Source: an uncultured bacterium
Lineage (GTDB): Bacteria > Acidobacteriota > Aminicenantia > Aminicenantales > CALLJL01
Assembly (NCBI GenBank): GCA_938092135.1
Contig: CALLJL010000010.1
Coordinates: 62,001 to 126,000 of the forward strand
Length of the DNA stretch: 64,000 nt
Direction: 5' to 3'
The position numbers were made by a program, and so were the translations under genes. Position 1 is the first letter of the stretch, and each line of letters begins with the position of its first letter. The notes under the pieces were generated by a model that saw only the letters and a program-made list of their open reading frames with translations, did no database searches and was not told the DNA's origin. Below, piece after piece: positions 27,261 through 35,913 of this stretch.

Positions 27261-30200
27261 ATGAAAAAAAGAAATTTCTTTTTAATTGTTTTTTTCCTTC
27301 TGGCCATTCCCTTAATTGGCCAGGTCAGAACAGGTAATATTTTTGGTAAGGTTGTCGATGAGGAAGGGAATCCTCTTCCAGGAGTTACGGTTACTCTAAC
27401 AGGATCGTTGACTGCTCCAATGACGACCATAACCTCAGCTGAAGGAACATTTCGATTTCTTTCTCTTTCCCCGGCTAAAGATTATGCCATCAAGTTAGAG
27501 CTCTCTGGCTTCAAGACCAAAATTGAATCCGGGATAATTGTCAACGTTGGAACCAATACCAATTTGACCTTGGTTATGGAGCAGGGAGTTCTGGAAGAGC
27601 AGATAACGGTTACCGCTGTAACGCCTATGGTTGATACCAAAAAAACAGCCGTAGGCACGAATGTTACCCAGGAAATTCTTCAGTCTTTGCCTACTGCCCG
27701 AGACCCATGGGTTATTCTCCAGATGGCCCCTTCAATCATTGTTGACCGGGAAAATGTGGGTGGTTCAGAATCGGGGCAGCAATCAAATTATGTCGCCCGA
27801 GGAGCAGCTACGTATAACAACAATGTTTGGGCGATGGATGGTATCGTCATTACTGACCCAGCGGCCATTGGCGCCTCCCCCAGCTATTATGATTTTGATG
27901 CCTTTGAAGAGATGCAGATAACAGTCGGCGGGGCTGACGTCACAGTCCAGACAGGTGGGATTGCCCTGAATATGGTTACTCGCCGCGGAGGCAACAGAGT
28001 GAGCCTGGGTGGCCGGTTCTATATGGTGGATGAGAAATTTCAGGCTCAGAATGCTGAAAAGGTGGCTGAATTGAAAAAGAAAGAACCTGGCCTGGTAGGT
28101 GTTAACCGGATTCGCAATAACAAAGACTATGGTTTCAACATGGGCTTGCCCATTGTCAAAGATAAGGCCTGGCTCTGGGCTTCCTATGGTATTCAGGACA
28201 TCAAGACCAACACAGTTTATGGAACGCCCGACGATACTTTACTTGAAAATTATGCTGCCAAGATTAACCTCCAGATTATCCCGGCCAACAGATTTGAGGC
28301 CTTCGTTCATATTGGCGGCAAGAAAAAATGGGGGCGTTCGGCCACGGCTCAGAACCCCGAAGGACTATATCAGCAGGGTCGTTATCACTTTGGTAGCCCC
28401 ATAATCAAGTTCCAGGATGAGCACATGTTTGGTAATAATCTATTCCTTTCCTTGAAATATAACTATTACGATTCCGGCTTTAGTCTAACCCCGATGACCG
28501 ACCTGGAATTCAAACTCATGCCCATCTGGGATGTTAAAGCCCAAAGATATTATGGCTCTCAGGCTTCCCGGTATTATGTTGAGAGACCGGTTACTCAGTT
28601 TAACTTTCTGGCTGATTATTTCAATGATAATCTTTTCGGCGCTGCCCATGATTTTAAGATTGGCTTTGAATGGGGTGATCGCAACCAGTATGTCGAATCC
28701 GTCTGGTCAGGAAACTGCATGGTCACTCGAAATTACAACACGCCAACAGTCGATTTTACCGGCGACGGCCTTCCTGATATTCCCACAGACCCTAAATTTT
28801 ACCGCTTTGAAATCTGGCGGGGCTATTACTCTGATCAAAATGTCAGAGCCCTGGCAGCTTACGTCAGTGATACAATTACCTTTGGCCGATTTAACCTTAT
28901 TTTAGGACTGAGATGGGACCAGCAAACTCCCTCCATTAACCCCTTCAAGCTTTATGCTGTTGATAAAGAAAGCGGAGCTTGGAAAGACAATGTTACTCCA
29001 AAGACGGCTGATCTTCTCGACAAACTGCTTCCAGGATTGGACATACCTCGTCTTTATGTTGAACCCGTTGAGGGTGGAAAGTATAAATGGATTACCTGGT
29101 CGCCCCGACTCGGCTTGACTTGGGATATTTTCGGTAATGGCAAAACAATCTTCAAGCTAAGCGCGGCTACTTATGGTGATTTCATGGGGACCGGCGTAGC
29201 TGACTGGGCCCGGCCAGGAGGAGTCAGCGGCTGGATGGATTTTTGGTGGTGGGATAAAAATGGTGATGGCAAAATCGACTTTACCGAACTTTATTGGGCG
29301 ACAATCGCTACCTATCAGCTCTACCGGATTTTTGATGATGCCGGTAATTTCATCGGTAATTGGTCAGATGCTGCCGGCACCTACTGGGGCGATTATGATT
29401 ACACCAACCCGACTAAAACCGTAAAACCCTATTTTACAACGCGCAAGGATGCACAATCGAGCCGGACTTCCGAGTTAATGATTACCCTGCAGAGGGAGCT
29501 TTTTACTGACTTCGCCATTGAGCTTGTGGGGACTTATCGCCGTTATGATAATTTTAGTTGGAATTTACTTTGGTGGCCTGATGCCCAGGGCAAGAGAATG
29601 TATGAGGATCAGTCAATGTGGATATCCGCCGGAAAGCCGCCAGCCAATATTCCCGGTATCGGCGATACTAAAGAAGCCAAAAATCACGATTGGTATTATC
29701 AGAGTGTCCAGAGAACAACCTATACTCCCTATAGCGAAAGACAGCTGCGGCCAGATTACTACCAGGATTATTACGGCCTAGACATAATTGTGAACAAGCG
29801 GCTTTCGAATCGCTGGATGCTCAATGCTAACTTCACCATTCAGGACCAGGCTCAGCACTTTGGAAAGAAAGGCTACATGAATCCCAACAATATCTGGGCC
29901 TATGATGGCCGGCCTCAGGCCGCTTATATTGGCGCTGCTTCCGGCAAAATCAATCAGTACACCTATTCCCGGTGGATGTTCAAGATGGGCGGTCTTTATC
30001 AGCTTCCCTTTGATATCAATGTTTCGGCCACTTTGAATGTTCGCGAAGGTTGGATTATCAACGAGTACTTTACTCTTGTGGACTATCGCTTACCGAATCC
30101 TAAGTCGAGAAGCTCAGATATAATCATGAGCCCCTTCGGATCGATCAAGCTGCCCACCTTCTACAACATATCGCTTCGGGTAGAAAAGATGATCCGCGCC

Positions 30201-30410
30201 GGCGATTATGGACGCATCTATATCATGGCTGACGTCTTCAATCTCCTTAACAGTACCATTGAAAACCGTCGTTATCAGAAATATTACGGAACTTACTACA
30301 TTTACCCCGATCCGGCTAAAAATACCTTCGTCCCCTATGTTTATAACTTTTCCCTTAATGAAGTTCTAAATCCAAGAGCTTTGCGGCTTGGAGTCCGCTT
30401 CGAATTCTGA
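27261..30410 (+). CDS. Oar-like TonB-dependent receptor with carboxypeptidase-regulatory domain
   Basis: A 1049-residue outer-membrane protein. A signal peptide (1-21) is followed by a carboxypeptidase regulatory-like beta-sandwich (about 22-115, GNIFGKVVDEEGNPLPGVTV), a plug domain (about 120-245, with AMDGIVITDPAA and GGIALNMVTRRGG) and a long beta-barrel ending LRLGVRFEF with the C-terminal phenylalanine used for barrel assembly. Two loops look calcium-binding: D498-F-T-G-D-G-L-P-D506 and a full EF-hand loop D665-K-N-G-D-G-K-I-D673-F-T-E676. The substrate may be a peptide or glycan; nothing in the sequence decides. It is the first large gene of the sigma-54 cluster and is followed by a strong terminator. 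Confidence 0.9.
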   Translation: MKKRNFFLIVFFLLAIPLIGQVRTGNIFGKVVDEEGNPLPGVTVTLTGSLTAPMTTITSAEGTFRFLSLSPAKDYAIKLELSGFKTKIESGIIVNVGTNTNLTLVMEQGVLEEQITVTAVTPMVDTKKTAVGTNVTQEILQSLPTARDPWVILQMAPSIIVDRENVGGSESGQQSNYVARGAATYNNNVWAMDGIVITDPAAIGASPSYYDFDAFEEMQITVGGADVTVQTGGIALNMVTRRGGNRVSLGGRFYMVDEKFQAQNAEKVAELKKKEPGLVGVNRIRNNKDYGFNMGLPIVKDKAWLWASYGIQDIKTNTVYGTPDDTLLENYAAKINLQIIPANRFEAFVHIGGKKKWGRSATAQNPEGLYQQGRYHFGSPIIKFQDEHMFGNNLFLSLKYNYYDSGFSLTPMTDLEFKLMPIWDVKAQRYYGSQASRYYVERPVTQFNFLADYFNDNLFGAAHDFKIGFEWGDRNQYVESVWSGNCMVTRNYNTPTVDFTGDGLPDIPTDPKFYRFEIWRGYYSDQNVRALAAYVSDTITFGRFNLILGLRWDQQTPSINPFKLYAVDKESGAWKDNVTPKTADLLDKLLPGLDIPRLYVEPVEGGKYKWITWSPRLGLTWDIFGNGKTIFKLSAATYGDFMGTGVADWARPGGVSGWMDFWWWDKNGDGKIDFTELYWATIATYQLYRIFDDAGNFIGNWSDAAGTYWGDYDYTNPTKTVKPYFTTRKDAQSSRTSELMITLQRELFTDFAIELVGTYRRYDNFSWNLLWWPDAQGKRMYEDQSMWISAGKPPANIPGIGDTKEAKNHDWYYQSVQRTTYTPYSERQLRPDYYQDYYGLDIIVNKRLSNRWMLNANFTIQDQAQHFGKKGYMNPNNIWAYDGRPQAAYIGAASGKINQYTYSRWMFKMGGLYQLPFDINVSATLNVREGWIINEYFTLVDYRLPNPKSRSSDIIMSPFGSIKLPTFYNISLRVEKMIRAGDYGRIYIMADVFNLLNSTIENRRYQKYYGTYYIYPDPAKNTFVPYVYNFSLNEVLNPRALRLGVRFEF

Positions 30411-30438
30411 AATAGAGTAACTTTCTAGACTGGAAAAA

Positions 30439-30474
30439 AGAACCCCCTCTTGCGGGAGGGGGTTCTTTTTTTTT
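30439..30474 (+). terminator. rho-independent terminator after the TonB receptor
   Basis: Stem AGAACCCCCTC paired with GAGGGGGTTCT (30439-30449 and 30456-30466), 6-nt loop, then a run of T. It separates the receptor transcript from the TPR gene, or allows partial read-through. Confidence 0.93.
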
Positions 30475-30527
30475 AAAGAGCATGATAAAATATTGAAGAA
30501 ATTTATATATTCTGAGTGGAGGAAGAG

Positions 30528-31466
30528 ATGAAAAGACTTCCTGTTAAAATAGCCATTTTTATGTTTTTATCAAGTCTTTTCCTATTTTCCGTTTCCAGCC
30601 TTTTTGCTCAGGAGCATAAAGGTCAGGGGAGACTTATAGGCTATGTCTTTGATGAACAGGGAAATCCCCTTGAAGGAGTTAAAGTCAAACTTTTCAGTCT
30701 GAGAACCCAAAGTGGTTTTGAAGTTGTGACCGATAAAAATGGAAAATGGACAGCGGCCTGGATCAGGGGGGGCGGTTGGAATATCGATTTTGAGAAGTTT
30801 GGCTATCTACCCAGGAAAATTTCAGTGGAGGTTCAGGAATTCGGTCGTAACCCAGAAATTAAAATTAATTTGAAAAAGGCAGAAGGCTTAGTGATGACAG
30901 ATGAATTAAAAGATTTCCTCCAGAAAGGCAATGATCTTTTCGATCAGAAAAGATATGATGAGGCCATTATTGTTTATGAGGAGATTCTTCGGAAATATCC
31001 TGAGGCCTATTTAATTTATAAAAATATTGGCAATTGTTATTTTAATCAGGAAAAGTATGAAGAAGCCGAGGCGGCGTATCTCAAAATTCTTGAGAAGGAT
31101 CCCCGCAATATCGATGCTATAATTCTTATCGGTAATACCTATGCCAATCGAGGCCAGATTGAAAAGGCTTTGGAATGGTATAATAAAGTAGAATTTGAAA
31201 AAATTGAAGATCCCATTGTCCTTTATAATTTAGGGACAAATTATTATAATAATTCGAAATTTGAGGAGGCCTTAAAATTTTATCAGCGAGCTGTTGAGCT
31301 GCAGAAGGATTTCCTGGATGCCCTTTACCAGCTTGGCTTAACTTATCTTACTTTAAATAAGACCGCGGAAGCCATTCAGACCTTTGAAAATTATCTCAAA
31401 CGGGATGCTGATTCTGACCGAGCCGGACAGGTAAGAAGTTTTCTTGAATATCTAAAAAAGAAATAG
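30528..31466 (+). CDS. exported CarboxypepD-regulatory/TPR protein
   Basis: A 312-residue exported protein. A signal peptide (about 1-28, ending SSLFAQ) precedes a carboxypeptidase regulatory-like domain (about 35-125, LIGYVFDEQGNPLEGVKVKL), the same fold that opens the TonB receptor upstream. Five or so TPR repeats follow (about 130-312), e.g. YDEAIIVYEEILRKYPEAY. ATG 30528 is chosen over GTG 30516 because GGAGG (30518-30522) precedes it at the right distance. Such a protein would bind partners in the periplasm. Neighbours suggest it works with the receptor and the GWxTD proteins. No clear promoter was found; it may rely on read-through. Confidence 0.75.
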   Translation: MKRLPVKIAIFMFLSSLFLFSVSSLFAQEHKGQGRLIGYVFDEQGNPLEGVKVKLFSLRTQSGFEVVTDKNGKWTAAWIRGGGWNIDFEKFGYLPRKISVEVQEFGRNPEIKINLKKAEGLVMTDELKDFLQKGNDLFDQKRYDEAIIVYEEILRKYPEAYLIYKNIGNCYFNQEKYEEAEAAYLKILEKDPRNIDAIILIGNTYANRGQIEKALEWYNKVEFEKIEDPIVLYNLGTNYYNNSKFEEALKFYQRAVELQKDFLDALYQLGLTYLTLNKTAEAIQTFENYLKRDADSDRAGQVRSFLEYLKKK

Positions 31467-31528
31467 AAAATTCAAAAAATTGAAAGAGCCTAGAAAGAAA
31501 AAGAAAAAAAGAAAATGAGAAGACATTG

Positions 31529-32458
31529 GTGAAGAGGAAAAGTTTAACATTAAATCCCTTTTTCAAATTAAAGTTGGTTTTTGTTTTTATTGTGGGGCTC
31601 TTTCTTTTTTCTTGTGCTCCGAAAATTGAGCTTGATCCCGAAAGTCAGAGTTTTTATGAGTATGCCCGCTTAATCATGACCAGTGAAGAGAGTAAGATGT
31701 TCCGTCAATTGAGAGATTCTCAGGCCCGTAAGGAGTTCATTGAGGAATTCTGGGCCAAAAGAGACCCTGACCCGGAAACCGAAGAAAATGAATTTAAAAA
31801 CGAATTTTATCGGCGCATTGATTATGCTAATAAGCACTTTAATGAAGGCACACCAGGCTGGAAAACCGACCGTGGCCGAATATACATTTACATGGGGCCC
31901 CCCGATAAATTTGAAGAATTTTTCAGCCATAATGATCCCGAAATCAGGGGCTCAATTCTCTGGTGGATTTATTATGATTACGAACTCGTCATTGAATTTG
32001 TCGATCGGCGAGGGATGAATCATTTCGAGATGAGGACTTACAGTGGCGATTTTTTTGGAGCCATGGAAAAGATGAAGTTGGGTCAAATTGGTTTAACGGA
32101 GAAAGGGGTCAAAATTCATAAAGTAGATTTTGATCTATTTTTTGATGAAGCCAATCGGGAAGCTGTTGTTTCTCTGCCTGTAAAGGGGTTTCATTTTCTG
32201 ACTGAGGGAAATCAGCTGGTTTCCCGCCTTACCTTTGATTTTTACATTTACCGTACTGATGGCCAGAAGGTGCAACGCTTTAAAGAGAAGAGATATTTAA
32301 AATTAGAAGAAACTGAGCTTGAAAAAATGAAAGTGATTGAGCTCAGATTCCCCCTCAATTTTGTTCCCGGCGATTACTATTTTGATTGTCTGGTGATGAG
32401 CGAAGATGAAAGCTTCCCCCGGGCAAGAAAAATTTTTGAAATAAAAATAAAAAGTTAA
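31529..32458 (+). CDS. GWxTD-domain lipoprotein
   Basis: A lipoprotein of about 309 residues. The N-terminal signal ends in a lipobox, LFLFSC, so the mature protein starts at that cysteine. The GWxTD domain covers about residues 35-180, with FIEEFWAKRDPDPETEENEF, the diagnostic PGWKTDRGRIYIYMGPPD, and a WWIYYDYELVIEFVD strand. A second beta domain follows (about 195-309). GWxTD proteins occur in Bacteroidota gliding loci and widely in Acidobacteriota-like phyla; their activity is unknown. The start may be GTG 31529 or TTG 31526; neither has a good Shine-Dalgarno. The next gene, 37 nt on, is a second GWxTD protein. Confidence 0.8.
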   Translation: MKRKSLTLNPFFKLKLVFVFIVGLFLFSCAPKIELDPESQSFYEYARLIMTSEESKMFRQLRDSQARKEFIEEFWAKRDPDPETEENEFKNEFYRRIDYANKHFNEGTPGWKTDRGRIYIYMGPPDKFEEFFSHNDPEIRGSILWWIYYDYELVIEFVDRRGMNHFEMRTYSGDFFGAMEKMKLGQIGLTEKGVKIHKVDFDLFFDEANREAVVSLPVKGFHFLTEGNQLVSRLTFDFYIYRTDGQKVQRFKEKRYLKLEETELEKMKVIELRFPLNFVPGDYYFDCLVMSEDESFPRARKIFEIKIKS

Positions 32459-32494
32459 AACTTCATTTTTATTAAATTCAAGGTGGAGGTGCCT

Positions 32495-34579
32495 ATGAGG
32501 CGCAAGCCCATACAAATAATTCTAACTACTTTTTTCTGTTGTATTATGGTAAGCTATCTTCTTTCCCAGAAGAAGTTTAAAGAATCAGAATTACCTCAGA
32601 AATATCAGGAATGGCTTAACCTTGTAGCTTACATTATTTTGCCTCAGGAAAAGGAGATTTTTCTTCAGTTGGATAATGATCGAGATCGGGATCTTTTCAT
32701 TGAAGCCTTTTGGCGCCAGCGAGATCCAACTCCCGGAACTCCAGAAAATGAATATAAAGAGGAGCATATTCGTCGATTTAATTACGCCAATAAATTTTTC
32801 GGCCGAGGAACAACCCGGGAAGGCTGGCGAACAGATATGGGACGTATATATATCATTTTGGGAGAACCTGTTAGTATTGAACGCTTTGAATCCTCGGGTT
32901 TTATTGTTCCCTGCCAGGCCTGGTCTTATTATGGCGATCCCAAAAAAGAACTTCCACCTCATTTTGTGCTCCTCTTTTATCAGCGGGGGGGTGTGGGTGA
33001 ATATAAACTCTATGATCCAGTGGCTGATGGACCTGCTGCTCTGCTAATTGATAAAAGAGATATTGACCCTACCAATTATGAGGAACTTTATGAAAAGATA
33101 AAGGAAATAGCTCCGACTCTTGCTAATATTGCAATTTCCATTGTTCCCGGTGAATTTTCCTTTGGATATACACCTTCTCCCCGCAACAATATTATCATGG
33201 CCAACATTTTTGAATCACCTAAGAAGGATGTGAATCCTTCTTATGCCACTCATTTCCTCAATTACAAAGGTGTGGTCAGTACGGAATATTTAACCAACTT
33301 TGTTGATAGCGAATCGATAGTCAATATTATCCCCGACCCAGCTACAGGCCTTTCTTTTGTTCATTTTAGTGTGGTGCCAAAAAGTATTTCGGTGGATTAT
33401 TATGAACCAAAAGATCAATATTATTGTCCCTTTCAGCTCAATCTGAGTGTAAGAAAGGGGGAGAATATAATCTTTCAATACACTAAGGATATTCCTTTTT
33501 ATTTTGCCAAACAGGATGCCCCCAGGGTTCAGGCTAACGGACTTTCCATTGAAGATTCTTTTCCGTTAATTGAAGGAGATTATAAACTTACGGTTTTACT
33601 TCAGAATCCTATAGCCAAGGAATTTAGTTTGCTGGAAAAAGATATTTCCGTTCCCTCAACTGGTGAAACCAACAGGCTTTTAGGTCCTTATTTAGGTTAC
33701 CGAACTGAAACTTATCAGGTAGGTCTTCACCTTCCTTTTAAAATTCTCGATAAAAAATTAATGGTGGATCCAAAAAATGTTTTCTCCAGCCAGGATGAAC
33801 CCTTGGTTATGCTTTGTCTGGTTGATTTAGAAGAAGATGTCTGGCGAGAAGGTTACATTCGTTTCCTCATAAAGGGCTTAAAAGAACTTAAGCCGACCGA
33901 AAAATCTTATATTTTAAAGCTATCCACCCAGCCTCGCCAGAGGATCATGGCTTTAAATCATCCCCTTTCCATTGCTGAGCTTACGCCTGATTATTATGAA
34001 TTGCAGATTCAACTTGTTGATGGCCAGGGCCAGATTTTAAAAGAAAGAACAAGTCACTTTATTGTTTCAGCCGAGAAAGCTGTCCCCCATCCCATGGTTT
34101 CGACTAAAGGGCTTTCTTTGGCCAATCGGCACATCTTCCACCTGATGCTTGCTCATCAATATGAAAAAGTGAATTTAACTCAACAAGCTGCAAATCAATA
34201 TGAAAAAGCTCTTGAGCTTAAACCTGATTACTTAGAAGCCCGACTCAGTTATTCACAGTTTTTAATTAGAGGCAAGCAATTTGAGCGAGCTCTTGAAATC
34301 TTGGCTCCTCTGGCTGTCGATGAAAGAGTAAAATTTGATTATTTTCTTTGGAGAGGATTAGCCCTTATGGGTTTGAGCCGATATGAAGAGGCTAAACAGT
34401 GCTTACTTGAAGGAAACAAAATTTACAATAGCGATACGCGTCTGCTCAACGCTCTCGGCGAATGCTTTTTCCGCACCGGAGAGAAAACTCGTGCTCTTGA
34501 GGCTTTCGGAGCTTCCCTTCGTCTTAATCCTAATCAGCCAGCTATTAAAAAGATAGTGGAAGAACTCACTAAAAAATAA
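32495..34579 (+). CDS. GWxTD-domain protein with C-terminal TPR repeats
   Basis: A 694-residue exported protein. A signal peptide or anchor (about 1-25) precedes a GWxTD domain (about 30-180), with FIEAFWRQRDPTPGTPENEY and GWRTDMGRIYIILGEP closely parallel to the gene before. A beta-rich middle (about 200-540) leads to TPR repeats (about 550-694), e.g. NQYEKALELKPDYLEARLSY. ATG 32495 is used rather than GTG 32483 because GGAGG (32485-32489) precedes it. The two GWxTD genes look like an old duplication with separate tails. Convergent with the next gene, with no strong terminator between. Confidence 0.8.
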   Translation: MRRKPIQIILTTFFCCIMVSYLLSQKKFKESELPQKYQEWLNLVAYIILPQEKEIFLQLDNDRDRDLFIEAFWRQRDPTPGTPENEYKEEHIRRFNYANKFFGRGTTREGWRTDMGRIYIILGEPVSIERFESSGFIVPCQAWSYYGDPKKELPPHFVLLFYQRGGVGEYKLYDPVADGPAALLIDKRDIDPTNYEELYEKIKEIAPTLANIAISIVPGEFSFGYTPSPRNNIIMANIFESPKKDVNPSYATHFLNYKGVVSTEYLTNFVDSESIVNIIPDPATGLSFVHFSVVPKSISVDYYEPKDQYYCPFQLNLSVRKGENIIFQYTKDIPFYFAKQDAPRVQANGLSIEDSFPLIEGDYKLTVLLQNPIAKEFSLLEKDISVPSTGETNRLLGPYLGYRTETYQVGLHLPFKILDKKLMVDPKNVFSSQDEPLVMLCLVDLEEDVWREGYIRFLIKGLKELKPTEKSYILKLSTQPRQRIMALNHPLSIAELTPDYYELQIQLVDGQGQILKERTSHFIVSAEKAVPHPMVSTKGLSLANRHIFHLMLAHQYEKVNLTQQAANQYEKALELKPDYLEARLSYSQFLIRGKQFERALEILAPLAVDERVKFDYFLWRGLALMGLSRYEEAKQCLLEGNKIYNSDTRLLNALGECFFRTGEKTRALEAFGASLRLNPNQPAIKKIVEELTKK

Positions 34580-34603
34580 GATTAAAAAATAAATTAGCCA
34601 CTT

Positions 34604-35695
34604 TTATTTAACTTCAAAGTCAATCGTTTTGGTGAGGCTTTTTCCAGAGACTTTATCCTGAATCTGCATCTGAAGAAGATATTTTCCTTCCGGCAAATCT
34701 CTCGTTTCTTGACGTTGCTCTTCTCCTTGCTTGATAATGACTGTTTGTTTTAAAGGAAGAGGTTGGCTGATTAAGGGATTATCATAAGATTGGGGGACCC
34801 AGCGAATAGCAATTTCGTCATCCTTTTTTACTTCATAGTTAATTTCAATGTTAAATTTTTGTTCGGCAGTGGGCTGAGCGCCGAAAATAAAGAAAAAAAT
34901 GTCCAGATTTTCACCTAAGTTAAATTTTCTCTCAATGTTGGGAACTATCTTGACCACTGAGTAGGTGAAGTATTCCCGGTGAAGGAGAGTCCTCATTTCT
35001 GGAGCCTCCATGCGTTCAATCGATTTAATAAAGAAAAGGGGTGTCGTTTCCAGGGATTCCTGAAAAGAGGCAGGATCAGGTAGAGTAAATTCATAATATT
35101 GAACCCCAATTTTCTTGAGGTCAAGGGAGGTCAAAGCCACGCTGAGAAGATAGTGTCCGGCAAGTAGGGGATAACCAAAGGTGTAATAATCTTCTTCCTC
35201 CAAATTAATGGCTGAAGCATCTTCAATAATATTACAGGGAACGTAAACTTCCCTTACTGTTTTATATTTATCTCCCTCGAGAACATTGAACATGAGAAAC
35301 ATATTGAAGGACGCCTGAAGCTGGCCGCCAGAAGCAGGCTGGACTTGAGGTTCCTGAGCACTTGGTTCATCCTTTTTTACCGGCTGCTCTTGACCAATGG
35401 GATGAAAGCCTAAGTCAGCATTTTTAATTTTTAAAAAGAAGATGCTATGAAGACCTTCCTGCGCTGGAAGGAAAATGTTTTGGGTGATTGTAAAGGGAAT
35501 GTCAACTCGAGGTTCGCGGCTGGCCATTCCCGCCAGCATAACGCTTTTAACCTCATCAGGAATAAAAATTGGGGATCCCTTAGGCTGCTGAGGCTTCTGT
35601 CGCTGTGGGAAGGGAAGAGCCATAAGAGATAGGGTAAAGATAGCCACAACAGCTGGAACCAACAGCCAGAGAGTTAATGAAGATTTGTCTTTCAT
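34604..35695 (-). CDS. exported beta-rich protein, GWxTD-cluster partner
   Basis: A 363-residue protein I do not recognise. It has an N-terminal hydrophobic segment (about 8-27, signal or anchor), a proline- and glutamine-rich stretch, and then beta-strand-rich sequence throughout. The end, LPEGKYLLQMQIQDKVSGKS then a DFEVK terminus, has the same plan as the beta domain in the middle of the convergent GWxTD-TPR protein (TPDYYELQIQLVDGQGQI). That hints at a shared fold. A glutamine/proline linker lies near residues 110-130. AGGAGG stands 4 nt before ATG 35695. It has its own consensus sigma-54 promoter, so it is probably coregulated with the receptor cluster it faces. Confidence 0.6.
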   Translation of the reverse strand: MKDKSSLTLWLLVPAVVAIFTLSLMALPFPQRQKPQQPKGSPIFIPDEVKSVMLAGMASREPRVDIPFTITQNIFLPAQEGLHSIFFLKIKNADLGFHPIGQEQPVKKDEPSAQEPQVQPASGGQLQASFNMFLMFNVLEGDKYKTVREVYVPCNIIEDASAINLEEEDYYTFGYPLLAGHYLLSVALTSLDLKKIGVQYYEFTLPDPASFQESLETTPLFFIKSIERMEAPEMRTLLHREYFTYSVVKIVPNIERKFNLGENLDIFFFIFGAQPTAEQKFNIEINYEVKKDDEIAIRWVPQSYDNPLISQPLPLKQTVIIKQGEEQRQETRDLPEGKYLLQMQIQDKVSGKSLTKTIDFEVK

Positions 35696-35731
35696 CTTTC
35701 CTCCTAAAAAAATTAGGCTTATTTTTAATTA

Positions 35732-35747
35732 AGCAATTTTCGTGCCA
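35732..35747 (-). promoter_or_regulatory. sigma-54 promoter of the convergent partner gene
   Basis: On the minus strand TGGCAC (35742-35747), GAAAA, TTGCT (35732-35736). In context it reads TTGGCACGAAAATTGCTT, matching the sigma-54 consensus at every strongly conserved position. Predicted start near 35721, 26 nt before ATG 35695. Confidence 0.85.
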
Positions 35748-35913
35748 ATTTATTTATATATGCCTTAAGGCTACCTACCCAAATCTGTAAAATTTTTTAA
35801 CAAAAAATTTATTAATTTTAACAATTAACTATAGCAAAGGCTAAAATTAAATACAATATTTATTCCTCTTTGGTTCCTTTAAAACAAAGGCGTCAATTTC
35901 TTAGCTCTTTATA

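Noticed and set aside
31515-31532. Five-codon frame MRRHW before the first GWxTD gene
   Set aside because: Too short, no Shine-Dalgarno; its stop overlap with GTG 31529 may be chance.
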